A DNA stretch of 64,000 nt. It comes from Bacteroidota bacterium (GTDB lineage Bacteria; Bacteroidota; Bacteroidia; Bacteroidales; Lentimicrobiaceae). The stretch covers positions 124,001 through 188,000 of the forward strand of contig WSXX01000002.1 of assembly GCA_009773515.1 (NCBI GenBank), written 5' to 3'. Position numbers and translations under genes: made by a program. The notes under the pieces are model-generated. The model saw only the letters and a program-made list of their open reading frames with translations. It was not told where the DNA came from and searched no databases. Below are positions 53,324 to 63,210 of the stretch, piece by piece. How positions within the stretch are numbered: position 1 is the stretch's first letter; every line of letters starts with the position of its first letter.

Positions 53324-54940
53324 CTACTCTTTTAAAACTCTGACTACCCTGCAAATATAAACGGTATCGATCGGACGCATTGATAAAGTCCAGGGAGGTA
53401 TTTTCATTGAGGATGAATACATGCTTGCATTATTGTTGCCCGAAAAAAATGTAAGCGGAGTTGCCGATTCAAAGTATTTCTCAACAACAGTTAATTCAAG
53501 GCTATTCTCAAATGACTGAAGGGGAATATTTCCGGGATAAACAAAACAGTCGCCTTCTTTCATTTCAGATGTGTTTCCCGCAAAGGGTATCATCCCGTTT
53601 TTGGCTGAATACCATTGCCAGCCCCAATGTCCGGCTGTCCACACCTTTGTTCCTTGCGGGAGTTTTATTTCAGATGCCATCTTTCTATAAAATCCGGCAT
53701 AGGTGTAATCTGAAATCCCAAGGGCAATACCCAGAATTACGGTTGAAATCAATGAAACACGGTTAATTGTTCTCTCTGACTTTTCGATCAAAGGCCATAA
53801 AAACAGCAACACGAAAGGCAGAATCAGTAAAATATGCCGGGTTGCCATAAAAGGGGCATATAACATGATAAAAGCCGATGTGGCTCCCGCAAAAAGAAAC
53901 ATTATAAATCCATCTGATTCAATCGTTTGCCGGAAACCGCTGGCTTTGATATACTTGACTGTAAACCGTATCATCAGAAAAAATAAGAAAAAGCCATTCA
54001 GGATAAATCCAATGTTCAAAATATAAGCTGTTGCTTGTTCTGAAACCAATCCGGAAATAAACAAAAGGATAAAAGCAAGAAACATAAGAATTACAGCTGC
54101 AATTACATAGCGCACATATCTGAAAGGCCAGCTGCCATGAAACAGGGATGCTGTAAACAAGCAAACCGAACCAATCACTGCCATAAACGACCACAACCTG
54201 TTGATATGCAGACCACCAGTGGGCCTGTCGAAAAAATGAACGGAACCATATTCAGTATAGTTCCACACCGACCATAAAAACAGCATACCCAGCGGAATCA
54301 ACAGAACTGTAAGATACCTGAAGTCACGCCTGATAATTAACACCAGTATTAAAACAACCAACAGCGGAAGAACGGAATATTTGATAAGTAATCCGATCCC
54401 CAGAAGCAGTGCTGCAAAAACATACGACCTTGCCTTGGGTTGTTCAGATGCAAGAACAAGAAAATAAGCCGAACCCAGAATCAGCGACAGCAAAGGTATA
54501 TCTGTCATCAGATTCTGGTTTACAATAAGTGCAGGAGAAAAAGCAAAAAGTAAAAGCAGTAAGCTGCTGTTTCTGATTTTTAAAAGGTGAGTTAAGCGAT
54601 CAAAAATAAAAAGGGATAAAAACGTGAAGATTGAAAGAAAAAGGTGAAGTGGAATTTCTCCGGTACCGGCAAAAGTAATAACCAGTGCAATCATATAAAA
54701 AAACAAAGGAGGCTGATTGTGCGTGTAAAGCGGAGTTGGACTATCTATCCAGTTTATTAGCCCCGACATGGGTGTTAATGGATTTTCTCTGATCCATTCA
54801 GCAGCTTCCAGATGAAAAGTATCGTCGATGTGAAATGCCTTGGTAATATTTAGCAAAGTAAGCATTGCCCACAATAAAATGAGCATCCATAAACCGGATT
54901 GTTTTACATGCCGGGTATTAGCGGCTGGCAATTTTATCAT
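53324..54940 (-). CDS. Glycosyltransferase family 39-like membrane protein (PMT/ArnT type)
   Basis: 538 residues with about 11-13 hydrophobic helices and the first-loop acidic pair of GT-C enzymes in FHIDDTFHLEAAEWIRENP, then YTHNQPPLFFYMIAL and LNQNLMTDIPLL-like sequence (VNQNLMTDIPLLSL). These mark the dolichyl-phosphate-mannose/polyprenyl-linked sugar transferases. It likely transfers a sugar from a polyprenyl carrier to an envelope acceptor; acceptor unknown. It converges on the Crp-like gene with a 13-nt gap. Confidence 0.82.
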   Translation of the reverse strand: MIKLPAANTRHVKQSGLWMLILLWAMLTLLNITKAFHIDDTFHLEAAEWIRENPLTPMSGLINWIDSPTPLYTHNQPPLFFYMIALVITFAGTGEIPLHLFLSIFTFLSLFIFDRLTHLLKIRNSSLLLLLFAFSPALIVNQNLMTDIPLLSLILGSAYFLVLASEQPKARSYVFAALLLGIGLLIKYSVLPLLVVLILVLIIRRDFRYLTVLLIPLGMLFLWSVWNYTEYGSVHFFDRPTGGLHINRLWSFMAVIGSVCLFTASLFHGSWPFRYVRYVIAAVILMFLAFILLFISGLVSEQATAYILNIGFILNGFFLFFLMIRFTVKYIKASGFRQTIESDGFIMFLFAGATSAFIMLYAPFMATRHILLILPFVLLFLWPLIEKSERTINRVSLISTVILGIALGISDYTYAGFYRKMASEIKLPQGTKVWTAGHWGWQWYSAKNGMIPFAGNTSEMKEGDCFVYPGNIPLQSFENSLELTVVEKYFESATPLTFFSGNNNASMYSSSMKIPPWTLSMRPIDTVYICRVVRVLKE

Positions 54941-55002
54941 CTGGTGCTTAAAATAAATCTGAATCTGTGATTTCTGACTGAAAAGGAAAGTGAACCACGC
55001 TG

Positions 55003-55010
55003 CAAATTTA
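55003..55010 (-). promoter_or_regulatory. -7 box of the GT39 gene
   Basis: TAAATTTG on the minus strand followed by CAGC, 62 nt before the ATG at 54940. The nearest TTG is 28 nt upstream, beyond usual spacing. Confidence 0.35.
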
Positions 55011-55244
55011 ATTATAATGGCTTTGCTTTGCTGCCAGACAACCCAAATGATAAATGAACGTGAATGAATATAACAGGCTCATGAATACAAACGATTTCAA
55101 TAACGACTCAAGGGCACATTGACAAAAAAATGACACCCCTTATTAAACCATAGTCAAATACAGGACTTAATGGTTTTGAAATTGTATAATCGCTGAAATT
55201 CGAAACTTTCTCTTCCTGAACATTTATAACAAAGGATTGTTTGT

Positions 55245-55252
55245 TAAATTTG
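55245..55252 (+). promoter_or_regulatory. -7 box of atpD-atpC
   Basis: TAAATTTG followed by CCC, 31 nt before the atpD ATG. No -33 TTG at standard spacing. Confidence 0.4.
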
Positions 55253-55274
55253 CCCACAATACTAATAACAATAA

Positions 55275-56789
<1,515 letters not shown>

Positions 56790-56803
56790 CACAAATCCGC
56801 AAA

Positions 56804-57040
56804 ATGACACTTGAAATCATCACACCCGAAGCCACAATTTTTAAAGGAGAAGTCAGCCTGGTTCAACTTCCCGGAAAAACGGGTTCGTTTGAAATTTTGA
56901 ACAACCATGCACCCATGATTGCGATTCTTAAAAATGGGAAAGTCAAGCTTGTGGGAAACGACAAACAAATCCGGTTTATTGAAATTAAAGGGGGAACCCT
57001 CAAGGTTGAAAACAACAACATCCTTATTCTGGCCGGGTAA
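56804..57040 (+). CDS. atpC: F1Fo ATP synthase subunit epsilon (short form)
   Basis: 78 residues covering only the N-terminal beta-sandwich (MTLEIITPEATIFKGEVSLVQLPG; GSFEILNNHAPMIAIL). The C-terminal helical domain that inhibits ATP hydrolysis in E. coli is absent; short epsilon subunits of this kind are usual in Bacteroidota. It lies 14 nt after atpD and is closed by a terminator. Confidence 0.93.
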   Translation: MTLEIITPEATIFKGEVSLVQLPGKTGSFEILNNHAPMIAILKNGKVKLVGNDKQIRFIEIKGGTLKVENNNILILAG

Positions 57041-57360
57041 ATTCCGGAAACAAATCAAAATTGAAAGCCGTTGAATATCAGCGGCTTTTTTTTTGACAAC
57101 TGTTGCCTGGTTTTATAAAAAAGTATTTATCTGTTCAGGATTTTTATAAGTGATTCAGGATTTTTTCCTAAAAGCATACACAAATATTTCTATTAAATAT
57201 ATTCTTACTGGCAATCCTAAAATATTGATATAAAATGCCTGAAACTTTTATACCTTTGTTTTAAGCACCAGTATTGCTAATGAATTAAAGCACCCATTAC
57301 AAAAGCAGAATAATTGGCCCGGTATGCATTATTTGAAAAATCTAAACTTAATACCAGATA
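57041..57360. other. AT-rich intergenic region after atpC
   Basis: About 320 bases: the atpC terminator (57064-57094), then AT-rich sequence with no open frame or RNA gene that I can support. Confidence 0.4.
57064..57094 (+). terminator. Terminator after atpC
   Basis: Stem AAAGCCGTTGA with TCAGCGGCTTT (one G-T pair), loop ATA, followed by a T run. It starts 24 nt after the atpC stop. Confidence 0.85.
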
Positions 57361-58692
57361 ATGATGAAAAAGCACATCTTTTTCGGAATGGTAGTTTTTT
57401 TAATAACTACGCTTTCTCTGTCTGTTCAGAACCAACTCTTTGCACAATTCATTAAGATTGACACCTCATTTTATAGTCCATCACTTAAGCAGACAAGAAA
57501 TGTTACTGTTTTTCTGCCTGATGAATACTACAAGGATCAGGATGAGCATTTTTCGACAATATATTATCTGCATGGATGGGGCGGCAACCATCAATCTCTT
57601 GATCCGGCTCAGGTAAGACTTGATCAATTGCTGGAGTCAGGTGCCATAAGGCCGGTTATCATTATTTGTGCTGACCACTCTTCTTTGCCATTTGGTTCAG
57701 GGGTATATGTAAACTCACCACTAACAGGTAATTTTGAAGACTTTGCAGCTTTTGACATAGTTGAATGGGTTGAAAGCAGTTTCAGGGCAATGCCTGAGAA
57801 AAACGCCCGGGCATTGTTCGGCCAATCGTTGGGAGCCTATGGTGCATTCTGGCTGGCAATACAACACAAGGACAGGTTCAGGGCAATATCTTCGCATGCA
57901 GGGCATATTAACAATGAAGTCTGGTTGCCCGCAGCTAGAATTATGATCATTCTTGAAAACGGACAACCTCCCTATTATTATGATTTCTTTGGTTTCTCAG
58001 CAGAACTTCCTGAAATAATTCCCGGCTTTTTTACAATGAGTATGTTTCTGGCGGCAAGTGGGTTTTCACCAAACCAGAATTCACCTCAAACATATATAAA
58101 TCCACGGATTGTTGATTATCCTTTTAACGAATGGGGTCTAATGATTGATTCGGTTTATAATAAATGGAAAACTTTCGACATCGGTCATAAAATAAACGAA
58201 TTGAATGCCGCTGACAGTGTAAGCATTTTGTTAGGATGCGGGACTAACGATGAAACGCTTGCCTATTACCCCAATCTTACCATTCGGGATTCATTGATTC
58301 ACTATAATCTGAGTTTTGAATTTTTTAGTCACAAAGGGGGACATTCCATGCCTGATGTTTATTTCGACAGGTCGATGATATTTCTGGATTCTTTGCTGAT
58401 GCATCCCTCAATCTTCACTCCGGCTCATAACCTTAGTAAACACAATGAACTTGCAGCCTTTCCCAACCCTGCAAAAGATATGACATCTATATGCTTACTT
58501 CCCGGAGAGTCAGATATTATCGTTTCAATTTCGGATATTGGTGGCGCATATCTTCCCCAAACCAATTATTCTGAAAATATAAGTAATCAAAAACTTACAC
58601 TAAAGTTAAAGGAATGTAAGAATGGAGTGTACATTATCCATTTCAGATCGAACAAAAGAACGGGAAACATAAAAATTATAATCACAGCGTAG
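57361..58692 (+). CDS. Secreted esterase with T9SS type A sorting domain
   Basis: 443 residues: signal peptide (about 1-29, LFAQ), an esterase D/feruloyl-esterase-like alpha/beta hydrolase with oxyanion segment YYLHGWGGNHQSL, nucleophile elbow LFGQSLGAYGAF and a probable His in SHKGGHSMPDVY, then a C-terminal T9SS domain (LAAFPNPAKDMTS; GVYIIHF). The enzyme is likely secreted to the cell surface and hydrolyses an ester of a polysaccharide or similar compound; the substrate is unknown. Downstream is a bidirectional terminator shared with the tRNA. Confidence 0.82.
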   Translation: MMKKHIFFGMVVFLITTLSLSVQNQLFAQFIKIDTSFYSPSLKQTRNVTVFLPDEYYKDQDEHFSTIYYLHGWGGNHQSLDPAQVRLDQLLESGAIRPVIIICADHSSLPFGSGVYVNSPLTGNFEDFAAFDIVEWVESSFRAMPEKNARALFGQSLGAYGAFWLAIQHKDRFRAISSHAGHINNEVWLPAARIMIILENGQPPYYYDFFGFSAELPEIIPGFFTMSMFLAASGFSPNQNSPQTYINPRIVDYPFNEWGLMIDSVYNKWKTFDIGHKINELNAADSVSILLGCGTNDETLAYYPNLTIRDSLIHYNLSFEFFSHKGGHSMPDVYFDRSMIFLDSLLMHPSIFTPAHNLSKHNELAAFPNPAKDMTSICLLPGESDIIVSISDIGGAYLPQTNYSENISNQKLTLKLKECKNGVYIIHFRSNKRTGNIKIIITA

Positions 58693-58749
58693 TGTTTCAA
58701 ACCCTCTAGGTAATTATCTTTCAAAGCACTGACGAAAAATATAAGCATA

Positions 58750-58777
58750 AAAAAAACCGGCAGAAGCCGGTTTTTTT
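58750..58777. terminator. Bidirectional terminator between the esterase gene and tRNA-Phe
   Basis: ACCGGC-AGAA-GCCGGT with flanking A and T runs, lying after the esterase stop on the plus strand and after the tRNA on the minus strand. Confidence 0.8.
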
Positions 58778-58780
58778 CGG

Positions 58781-58853
58781 TGGTATCGGCCGGGATCGAA
58801 CCAGCGACACATGGATTTTCAGTCCATTGCTCTACCGACTGAGCTACGATACC
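58781..58853 (-). tRNA. tRNA-Phe (GAA)
   Basis: The 73-nt minus-strand cloverleaf folds cleanly: acceptor GGTATCG/CGATACC, D-stem GCTC/GAGC, anticodon stem ATGGA/TCCAT with loop CTGAAAA (anticodon GAA), T-stem GCTGG/CCGGC with loop TTCGATC, discriminator A. The bases after it read CCG, so CCA is not fully encoded and must be added after transcription. Confidence 0.96.
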
Positions 58854-58939
58854 CCGTTTTGAGGCTGCAAAGGTAAACAAGAATTAATCAATTTAACAAA
58901 TATTTAAAAAAAAAATACTTACTGCGCCTGAAAATCAGG

Positions 58940-58947
58940 TATTTTTG
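58940..58947 (+). promoter_or_regulatory. -7 box of the coaX cluster
   Basis: TATTTTTG followed by CGG. Transcription near 58953 excludes the in-frame ATG at 58945 and supports the coaX start at 59014. Confidence 0.4.
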
Positions 58948-59013
58948 CGGAACTTATTTCAACTCAGGCTCTACACTGTTTTATTCCGACCAGCTGAAGT
59001 AACGAAAAAGAAT

Positions 59014-59766
59014 ATGCCCCATCCGCCTGAATTCGATCACAAAAAACTTATCATTGACCTTGGCAATACCAGGGCTAAAGTGGCTGTTTTTCAGGGAGAT
59101 AATCTTATTGATTTACAATATTTCGAAAACCCCACTCCTGAAATAATCCTGAAATCTGATCTTGCGAAACACAGTTTCAAGGCAGCAATCATCAGTTCGG
59201 TATCTTCTCCGACTCCACCTTACAGGTCGGTTTTTCCTGAATTATTTTTCATAGAATTCAACAGCAAAACACCTGTTCCAATCTCAAATTGTTATCAGAG
59301 CCCTTCAACTCTTGGTGCCGACCGCTTAGCAGCCGCAGTTGCCGCACACAATCTGTATCCTGCAGATGATGCACTTGTAATTGATGCGGGCACAGCCATT
59401 ACTTTCGATTTTATTAACAAACAGGGGGAATATCAGGGTGGCGGAATCACTGCAGGAGTAAATATCCGCTTAAAGGGGCTTCATACTTTTACTGAACGTT
59501 TACCGTTAGTAGAAGCTGAGTTTCCTGAATTTCTTATTGGCCGCAGTTCAAAGGAATCAATACTTTCGGGTGTGATGAATGGAATCAGGGCTGAAATCGA
59601 TGGTATTATTCAGGAGTACAAACTTTTGTACCCTGAACTCGTTACAATATTTACAGGTGGGGACATGTTTTATTTTGAAAAAAAAATGAAAAACAACATC
59701 TTTGCAGCCCCTAATCTGGTATTAACCGGCTTAAATCTAATACTTGAATACAACCTTGAAAAGTAA
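59014..59766 (+). CDS. coaX: Type III pantothenate kinase
   Basis: Phosphorylates pantothenate at the first step of coenzyme A synthesis. From the ATG at 59014 the protein has 250 residues. The three ASKHA motifs are LIIDLGNTRAKVAVF, TLGADRLAAAVAAHNLYP and ALVIDAGTAITFDFI, the CoaX signature. Type III enzymes are not inhibited by CoA. It heads a conserved Bacteroidota cluster; the next gene overlaps its end. Confidence 0.92.
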   Translation: MPHPPEFDHKKLIIDLGNTRAKVAVFQGDNLIDLQYFENPTPEIILKSDLAKHSFKAAIISSVSSPTPPYRSVFPELFFIEFNSKTPVPISNCYQSPSTLGADRLAAAVAAHNLYPADDALVIDAGTAITFDFINKQGEYQGGGITAGVNIRLKGLHTFTERLPLVEAEFPEFLIGRSSKESILSGVMNGIRAEIDGIIQEYKLLYPELVTIFTGGDMFYFEKKMKNNIFAAPNLVLTGLNLILEYNLEK

Positions 59767-61039
59767 CCGCACTCTAAAAACCCTGCAGGCACTGGCATTG
59801 CTCATTTGCACCATTCAGGTATCCGGTCAGACCCGGATAAGTTCACCTTACTCCAGATTTGGGATTGGTGATTTAATGAACAACAATGGTGTAGTGAATA
59901 TGGCCATGGGGGGCATCTCCTATGGACTGAGCTCACCATATTTTGTCAATCCGGCAAATCCGGCAACCTACACTTCATTCGACACGCTCTCATTTGTTTT
60001 TGATATCGGAGCGTACGGAAGCCAAACCGAACTGGTTACAACCAATCTTAGTCAAACTGCAAATTTTGCATCACTTGCTTACCTGAAGTTCGGTTTTCCG
60101 GTGACCAGATGGTGGCGGAGCAGTTTCGGACTTTTACCTTACAGCAACACAGGCTATCAAATGCTCGATAAACAGGAAGAAGAGAATATTGGAAGTGTAA
60201 CACGCAACTACCAGGGCAGTGGTGGAATTAATCAGTTTTATCTGGGAAACAGCATTGCAATCAATAAGCAACTCAGCATCGGGTTTAACCTTACATACCT
60301 GTTTGGAACCCTTGAAAAATCAAGTGCCACAACTTTCCCTGATTCAGCATACAGGATGAATTACAAAGTTATAAATTCAACCAAAGTGCATGACCTGAGT
60401 TTAAATTACGGTTTGTTTTATAAATGGCAGGGTAAAAACGGATATCATCTTGGTGCCGGCCTTGTTTTTAGTAACGGAGCCAATATCAACGCTACTGAAA
60501 ACCGGATTGGTTACAGATACTTCCTCTCAAGTTCAGGCGTTGATAATGTAGTTGACACCGTATTGAATGAACCCAAGGTTAAAGGCAAAATCTTTTTACC
60601 TGCTTCTGTAGGAGGTGGTTTAACCTTCGGGAAAACAGAAAAATGGCTGGTAGGTGCAGATTATCAGTTGCAAATGTGGAATAAATATTCGTACTTTGGC
60701 GTGCCTGATTCGTTAAAAAACAGCATGCGAATCTCAGTTGGAGGACAATATACACCATCAGTATCAACAGTTTCAGGTTACCTGCAACGTATAACTTACC
60801 GGGCGGGATTCAGGTACAGCAACAGCTTCCTTGAATTGCGGGGACAACAGATTGATGAGTTTGGCATAAGTTTTGGTCTTGGGTTACCGATTCCTCGTAC
60901 CAGATCAACAGTTAATCTTTCAGCTGAGATCGGAACAAGGGGTACAACCAGCGAAAATCTGATCAAAGAGAACTTTGTAAGATTTACATTAGGACTCTCA
61001 ATATTTGAACGCTGGTTTATCATAAGAAAATACGATTAA
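59744..61039 (+). CDS. Outer-membrane beta-barrel protein, unknown
   Basis: 431 residues with a signal peptide (about 12-29, VSGQ) and a barrel-like pattern. The conserved start SPYSRFGIGDLMNNNG and many alternating strands resemble a Bacteroidota outer-membrane family related to FadL/OmpP1 channels. The likely start is a TTG at 59744 that overlaps coaX by 23 nt, since the next Met is past the signal. Its conserved place next to lptC suggests a role in the outer membrane. Confidence 0.75.
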   Translation: MNTTLKSNRTLKTLQALALLICTIQVSGQTRISSPYSRFGIGDLMNNNGVVNMAMGGISYGLSSPYFVNPANPATYTSFDTLSFVFDIGAYGSQTELVTTNLSQTANFASLAYLKFGFPVTRWWRSSFGLLPYSNTGYQMLDKQEEENIGSVTRNYQGSGGINQFYLGNSIAINKQLSIGFNLTYLFGTLEKSSATTFPDSAYRMNYKVINSTKVHDLSLNYGLFYKWQGKNGYHLGAGLVFSNGANINATENRIGYRYFLSSSGVDNVVDTVLNEPKVKGKIFLPASVGGGLTFGKTEKWLVGADYQLQMWNKYSYFGVPDSLKNSMRISVGGQYTPSVSTVSGYLQRITYRAGFRYSNSFLELRGQQIDEFGISFGLGLPIPRTRSTVNLSAEIGTRGTTSENLIKENFVRFTLGLSIFERWFIIRKYD

Positions 61040-61058
61040 TCAATTAAAAACAATAGTC

Positions 61059-62414
61059 ATGAAAACGGGTATCAAAACATTCTTCCTCGCTCTGATGATA
61101 GGACTCCTGTCATCATTCTCTGTGAATGCACAGGTTGAAGAAGAATCTGAAAACGGAACCAATGCGGGACCAAAATACGGTGCAGACTCAGCCAATTGTG
61201 TGATGCATATTTCTTTGTACCGGGAATTTTACAAACAAAATAATTATAAAGATGCTTATCAGCACTGGAGATGGGTATTCGAATTCTGCCCTATTGCATC
61301 GCAAAACACCTATATTGACGGAGCAAAAATGGTTTCATCCAAAATTGACGAGACCAAAGATGCAGATCTTCGCGAGAAAATGATTGATACACTTATGATG
61401 GTTTACGATCAGCGAATAAAGCATTTTAACCGTGAAGGATATGTGCTGGGGCGCAAAGGTATTGACCTTTACACCTATCGCCCTGACAAAACCGAACAGG
61501 TTTATCATATCTTCAAGAAATCAGTTGAACTTTCGGGTAATAAATCTGAAGGAGCTGTACTGGTCTATTACTTCAGGGCTGTAATCGGAATGGTTGAACT
61601 TAACAAGCTGGAGAAATCAACCATTGTTGACTCTTATGACCAACTGAGCGAGATTATTGACTTTAACCTGAAAGCCAATGCTGAAAAACCAAAACCTCTT
61701 GCAAACTGGGAAAACATCAAAGCCAATGTAGAATCAACCTTTGAGCCATTTGCCACTTGCCCGGATCTGGTTGCCATATACTCCAAAAAATTCGAACAAA
61801 CTCCTGAAGATGTTGATTTGCTTAAGAAAATCACCAATATACTTGAGCGCAAAGGATGTGTAAAAGAAGAACTTTTCTTTCAGGCTACCGAAAGTCTGCA
61901 CAAAGTTGAGCCGGGAGCACAATCTGCTTATCTGATGGGAACCCTTAATCTGGAGCGTAATAACCTGAGCAAAGCTGCCGAGTATATGCAACAGGCTGCT
62001 GAACTTTATGATAACAATGCAGATAAAGTGAAGGCTTATAACATTCTGGCCAACATAAATTTTAACCAACGCAACTATGCACAGGCAAGGTCAAATGCGC
62101 TGAAAATACTTCAGATAGACCCCAATTACGGCAAAGCTTATCTGCTTATCGGCGACCTATATTCATCAAGTGCATCAATGTGTGCAGAAGATGATCTTGG
62201 AGGAAAATCAGTTTTCTGGGCGGCAGTTGATAAATACATAAGAGCCAAAAGTGTTGATCCTTCTGTTGAATCAGATGCCAATGCTAAAATTGCTCAGTTT
62301 TCTAAATTCTATCCTGCTGCAAGTGACCTGTTCTTCCGCGATATGCAGGAAGGAAGTTCTTACACCGTAGGATGCTGGATTAATGAAAGTACTACTGTCA
62401 GGGCTGCTAAATAA
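61059..62414 (+). CDS. Secreted tetratricopeptide repeat protein
   Basis: 451 residues with a signal peptide (about 1-25, VNAQ), an N-terminal helical region and TPR motifs in the second half (AYLMGTLNLERNNLSKAAEYMQQAAELYDNN, residues about 288-318; AYNILANINFNQRNYAQARSNALK; GKAYLLIGDLY). Such periplasmic TPR proteins act as scaffolds. It follows the barrel gene by 19 nt and lptC follows directly, so it may serve envelope biogenesis; no direct function is known to me. Confidence 0.78.
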   Translation: MKTGIKTFFLALMIGLLSSFSVNAQVEEESENGTNAGPKYGADSANCVMHISLYREFYKQNNYKDAYQHWRWVFEFCPIASQNTYIDGAKMVSSKIDETKDADLREKMIDTLMMVYDQRIKHFNREGYVLGRKGIDLYTYRPDKTEQVYHIFKKSVELSGNKSEGAVLVYYFRAVIGMVELNKLEKSTIVDSYDQLSEIIDFNLKANAEKPKPLANWENIKANVESTFEPFATCPDLVAIYSKKFEQTPEDVDLLKKITNILERKGCVKEELFFQATESLHKVEPGAQSAYLMGTLNLERNNLSKAAEYMQQAAELYDNNADKVKAYNILANINFNQRNYAQARSNALKILQIDPNYGKAYLLIGDLYSSSASMCAEDDLGGKSVFWAAVDKYIRAKSVDPSVESDANAKIAQFSKFYPAASDLFFRDMQEGSSYTVGCWINESTTVRAAK

Positions 62415-63011
62415 TTGGCTCGGGTGAAAATTAAAAGAGGATATCATTTTCTGACTAAAGTGCTTCAAAGCGTTGCTGTAATTTTGATTACAGCAACGCT
62501 TTATAGTTGCAGCAATTCGCTTGAAGAGATTGCAAGACTCAATCAACCCGATACCATACCTGTTATGTACGCCCGTGATGTAAAAATTTCGGAAAGTGAA
62601 TCGGGCCGGTTGAAATATACACTTACGGCTCCATTGCTGAATCAATACGATGAACAGGGCGGTTCTGTGCTTAAATTTCCTGAAGGTTTTCGGGTGGTTT
62701 TCTACGATTCACTTAATCCATCAGCAATCAGAACAGAAATAACTGCCGATTATGGTGTAAACAACGAGGGTCGCCGCATTATGGAGGCTTCACACAATGT
62801 TGTTATTATTAATTACCTGAAGGATGAAAAACTCAACACCGAATATCTTGTCTGGGACCAGAACACCAAAAAAGTTTCGTCAGATAAAATGGTAACCATT
62901 ACAACAAAAGATAAAATACTGTATGGCGAAGGAATGGTATCTGATGAAACCTTTTACAACTGGACCATCAAAAAACCCAGAGGCGAAATGTACATTAATG
63001 ACAGCGAATAG
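62415..63011 (+). CDS. lptC: LPS export system protein LptC
   Basis: 198 residues. Beta-jellyroll segments such as VMYARDVKISESESGRLKYTLTAP and RTEITADYGVNNEGRRIM fit LptC, which passes lipopolysaccharide from the LptBFG ABC transporter to LptA. In place of a simple membrane helix the N-terminus ends in a lipobox (TLYSC, Cys 32), so this LptC looks like a lipoprotein. The start is TTG at 62415 or GTG at 62424, immediately after the TPR stop. Confidence 0.85.
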   Translation: MARVKIKRGYHFLTKVLQSVAVILITATLYSCSNSLEEIARLNQPDTIPVMYARDVKISESESGRLKYTLTAPLLNQYDEQGGSVLKFPEGFRVVFYDSLNPSAIRTEITADYGVNNEGRRIMEASHNVVIINYLKDEKLNTEYLVWDQNTKKVSSDKMVTITTKDKILYGEGMVSDETFYNWTIKKPRGEMYINDSE

Positions 63012-63106
63012 TTTGCGAAAGGTATCTTTGCCAACTATCCGTCATTTTAATTCAATTGAATGCACTTTGCCAAAGCATCATTTATGCAACAGGAAAGCAT
63101 AAACAA

Positions 63107-63120
63107 GCTTCCCGGGAAGC
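63107..63120. repeat. 14-bp perfect palindrome
   Basis: GCTTCCCGGGAAGC lies 96 nt after lptC. It could be part of a processing or terminator hairpin, but there is no T tract. Confidence 0.35.
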
Positions 63121-63179
63121 ATGAAACCCTGGCGGGAAACCTCTTTTCAATCAAACATGCAAATCCTCAACTAATTCAC

Positions 63180-63187
63180 TAAATTTG
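63180..63187 (+). promoter_or_regulatory. -7 box of the CNNM/CorC gene
   Basis: TAAATTTG followed by CA, 24 nt before the ATG at 63211; suggests this gene has its own promoter. No -33 TTG at standard spacing. Confidence 0.4.
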
Positions 63188-63210
63188 CATTCATATTACC
63201 AGTCATCTAA

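Noticed and set aside
58587-58880. 97-codon open frame on the minus strand across the tRNA-Phe gene
   Set aside because: Its reading VAQSVEQWTENPCVAGSIPAD is the well-known translation of a tRNA gene (D-arm to T-arm), so it is an artifact.
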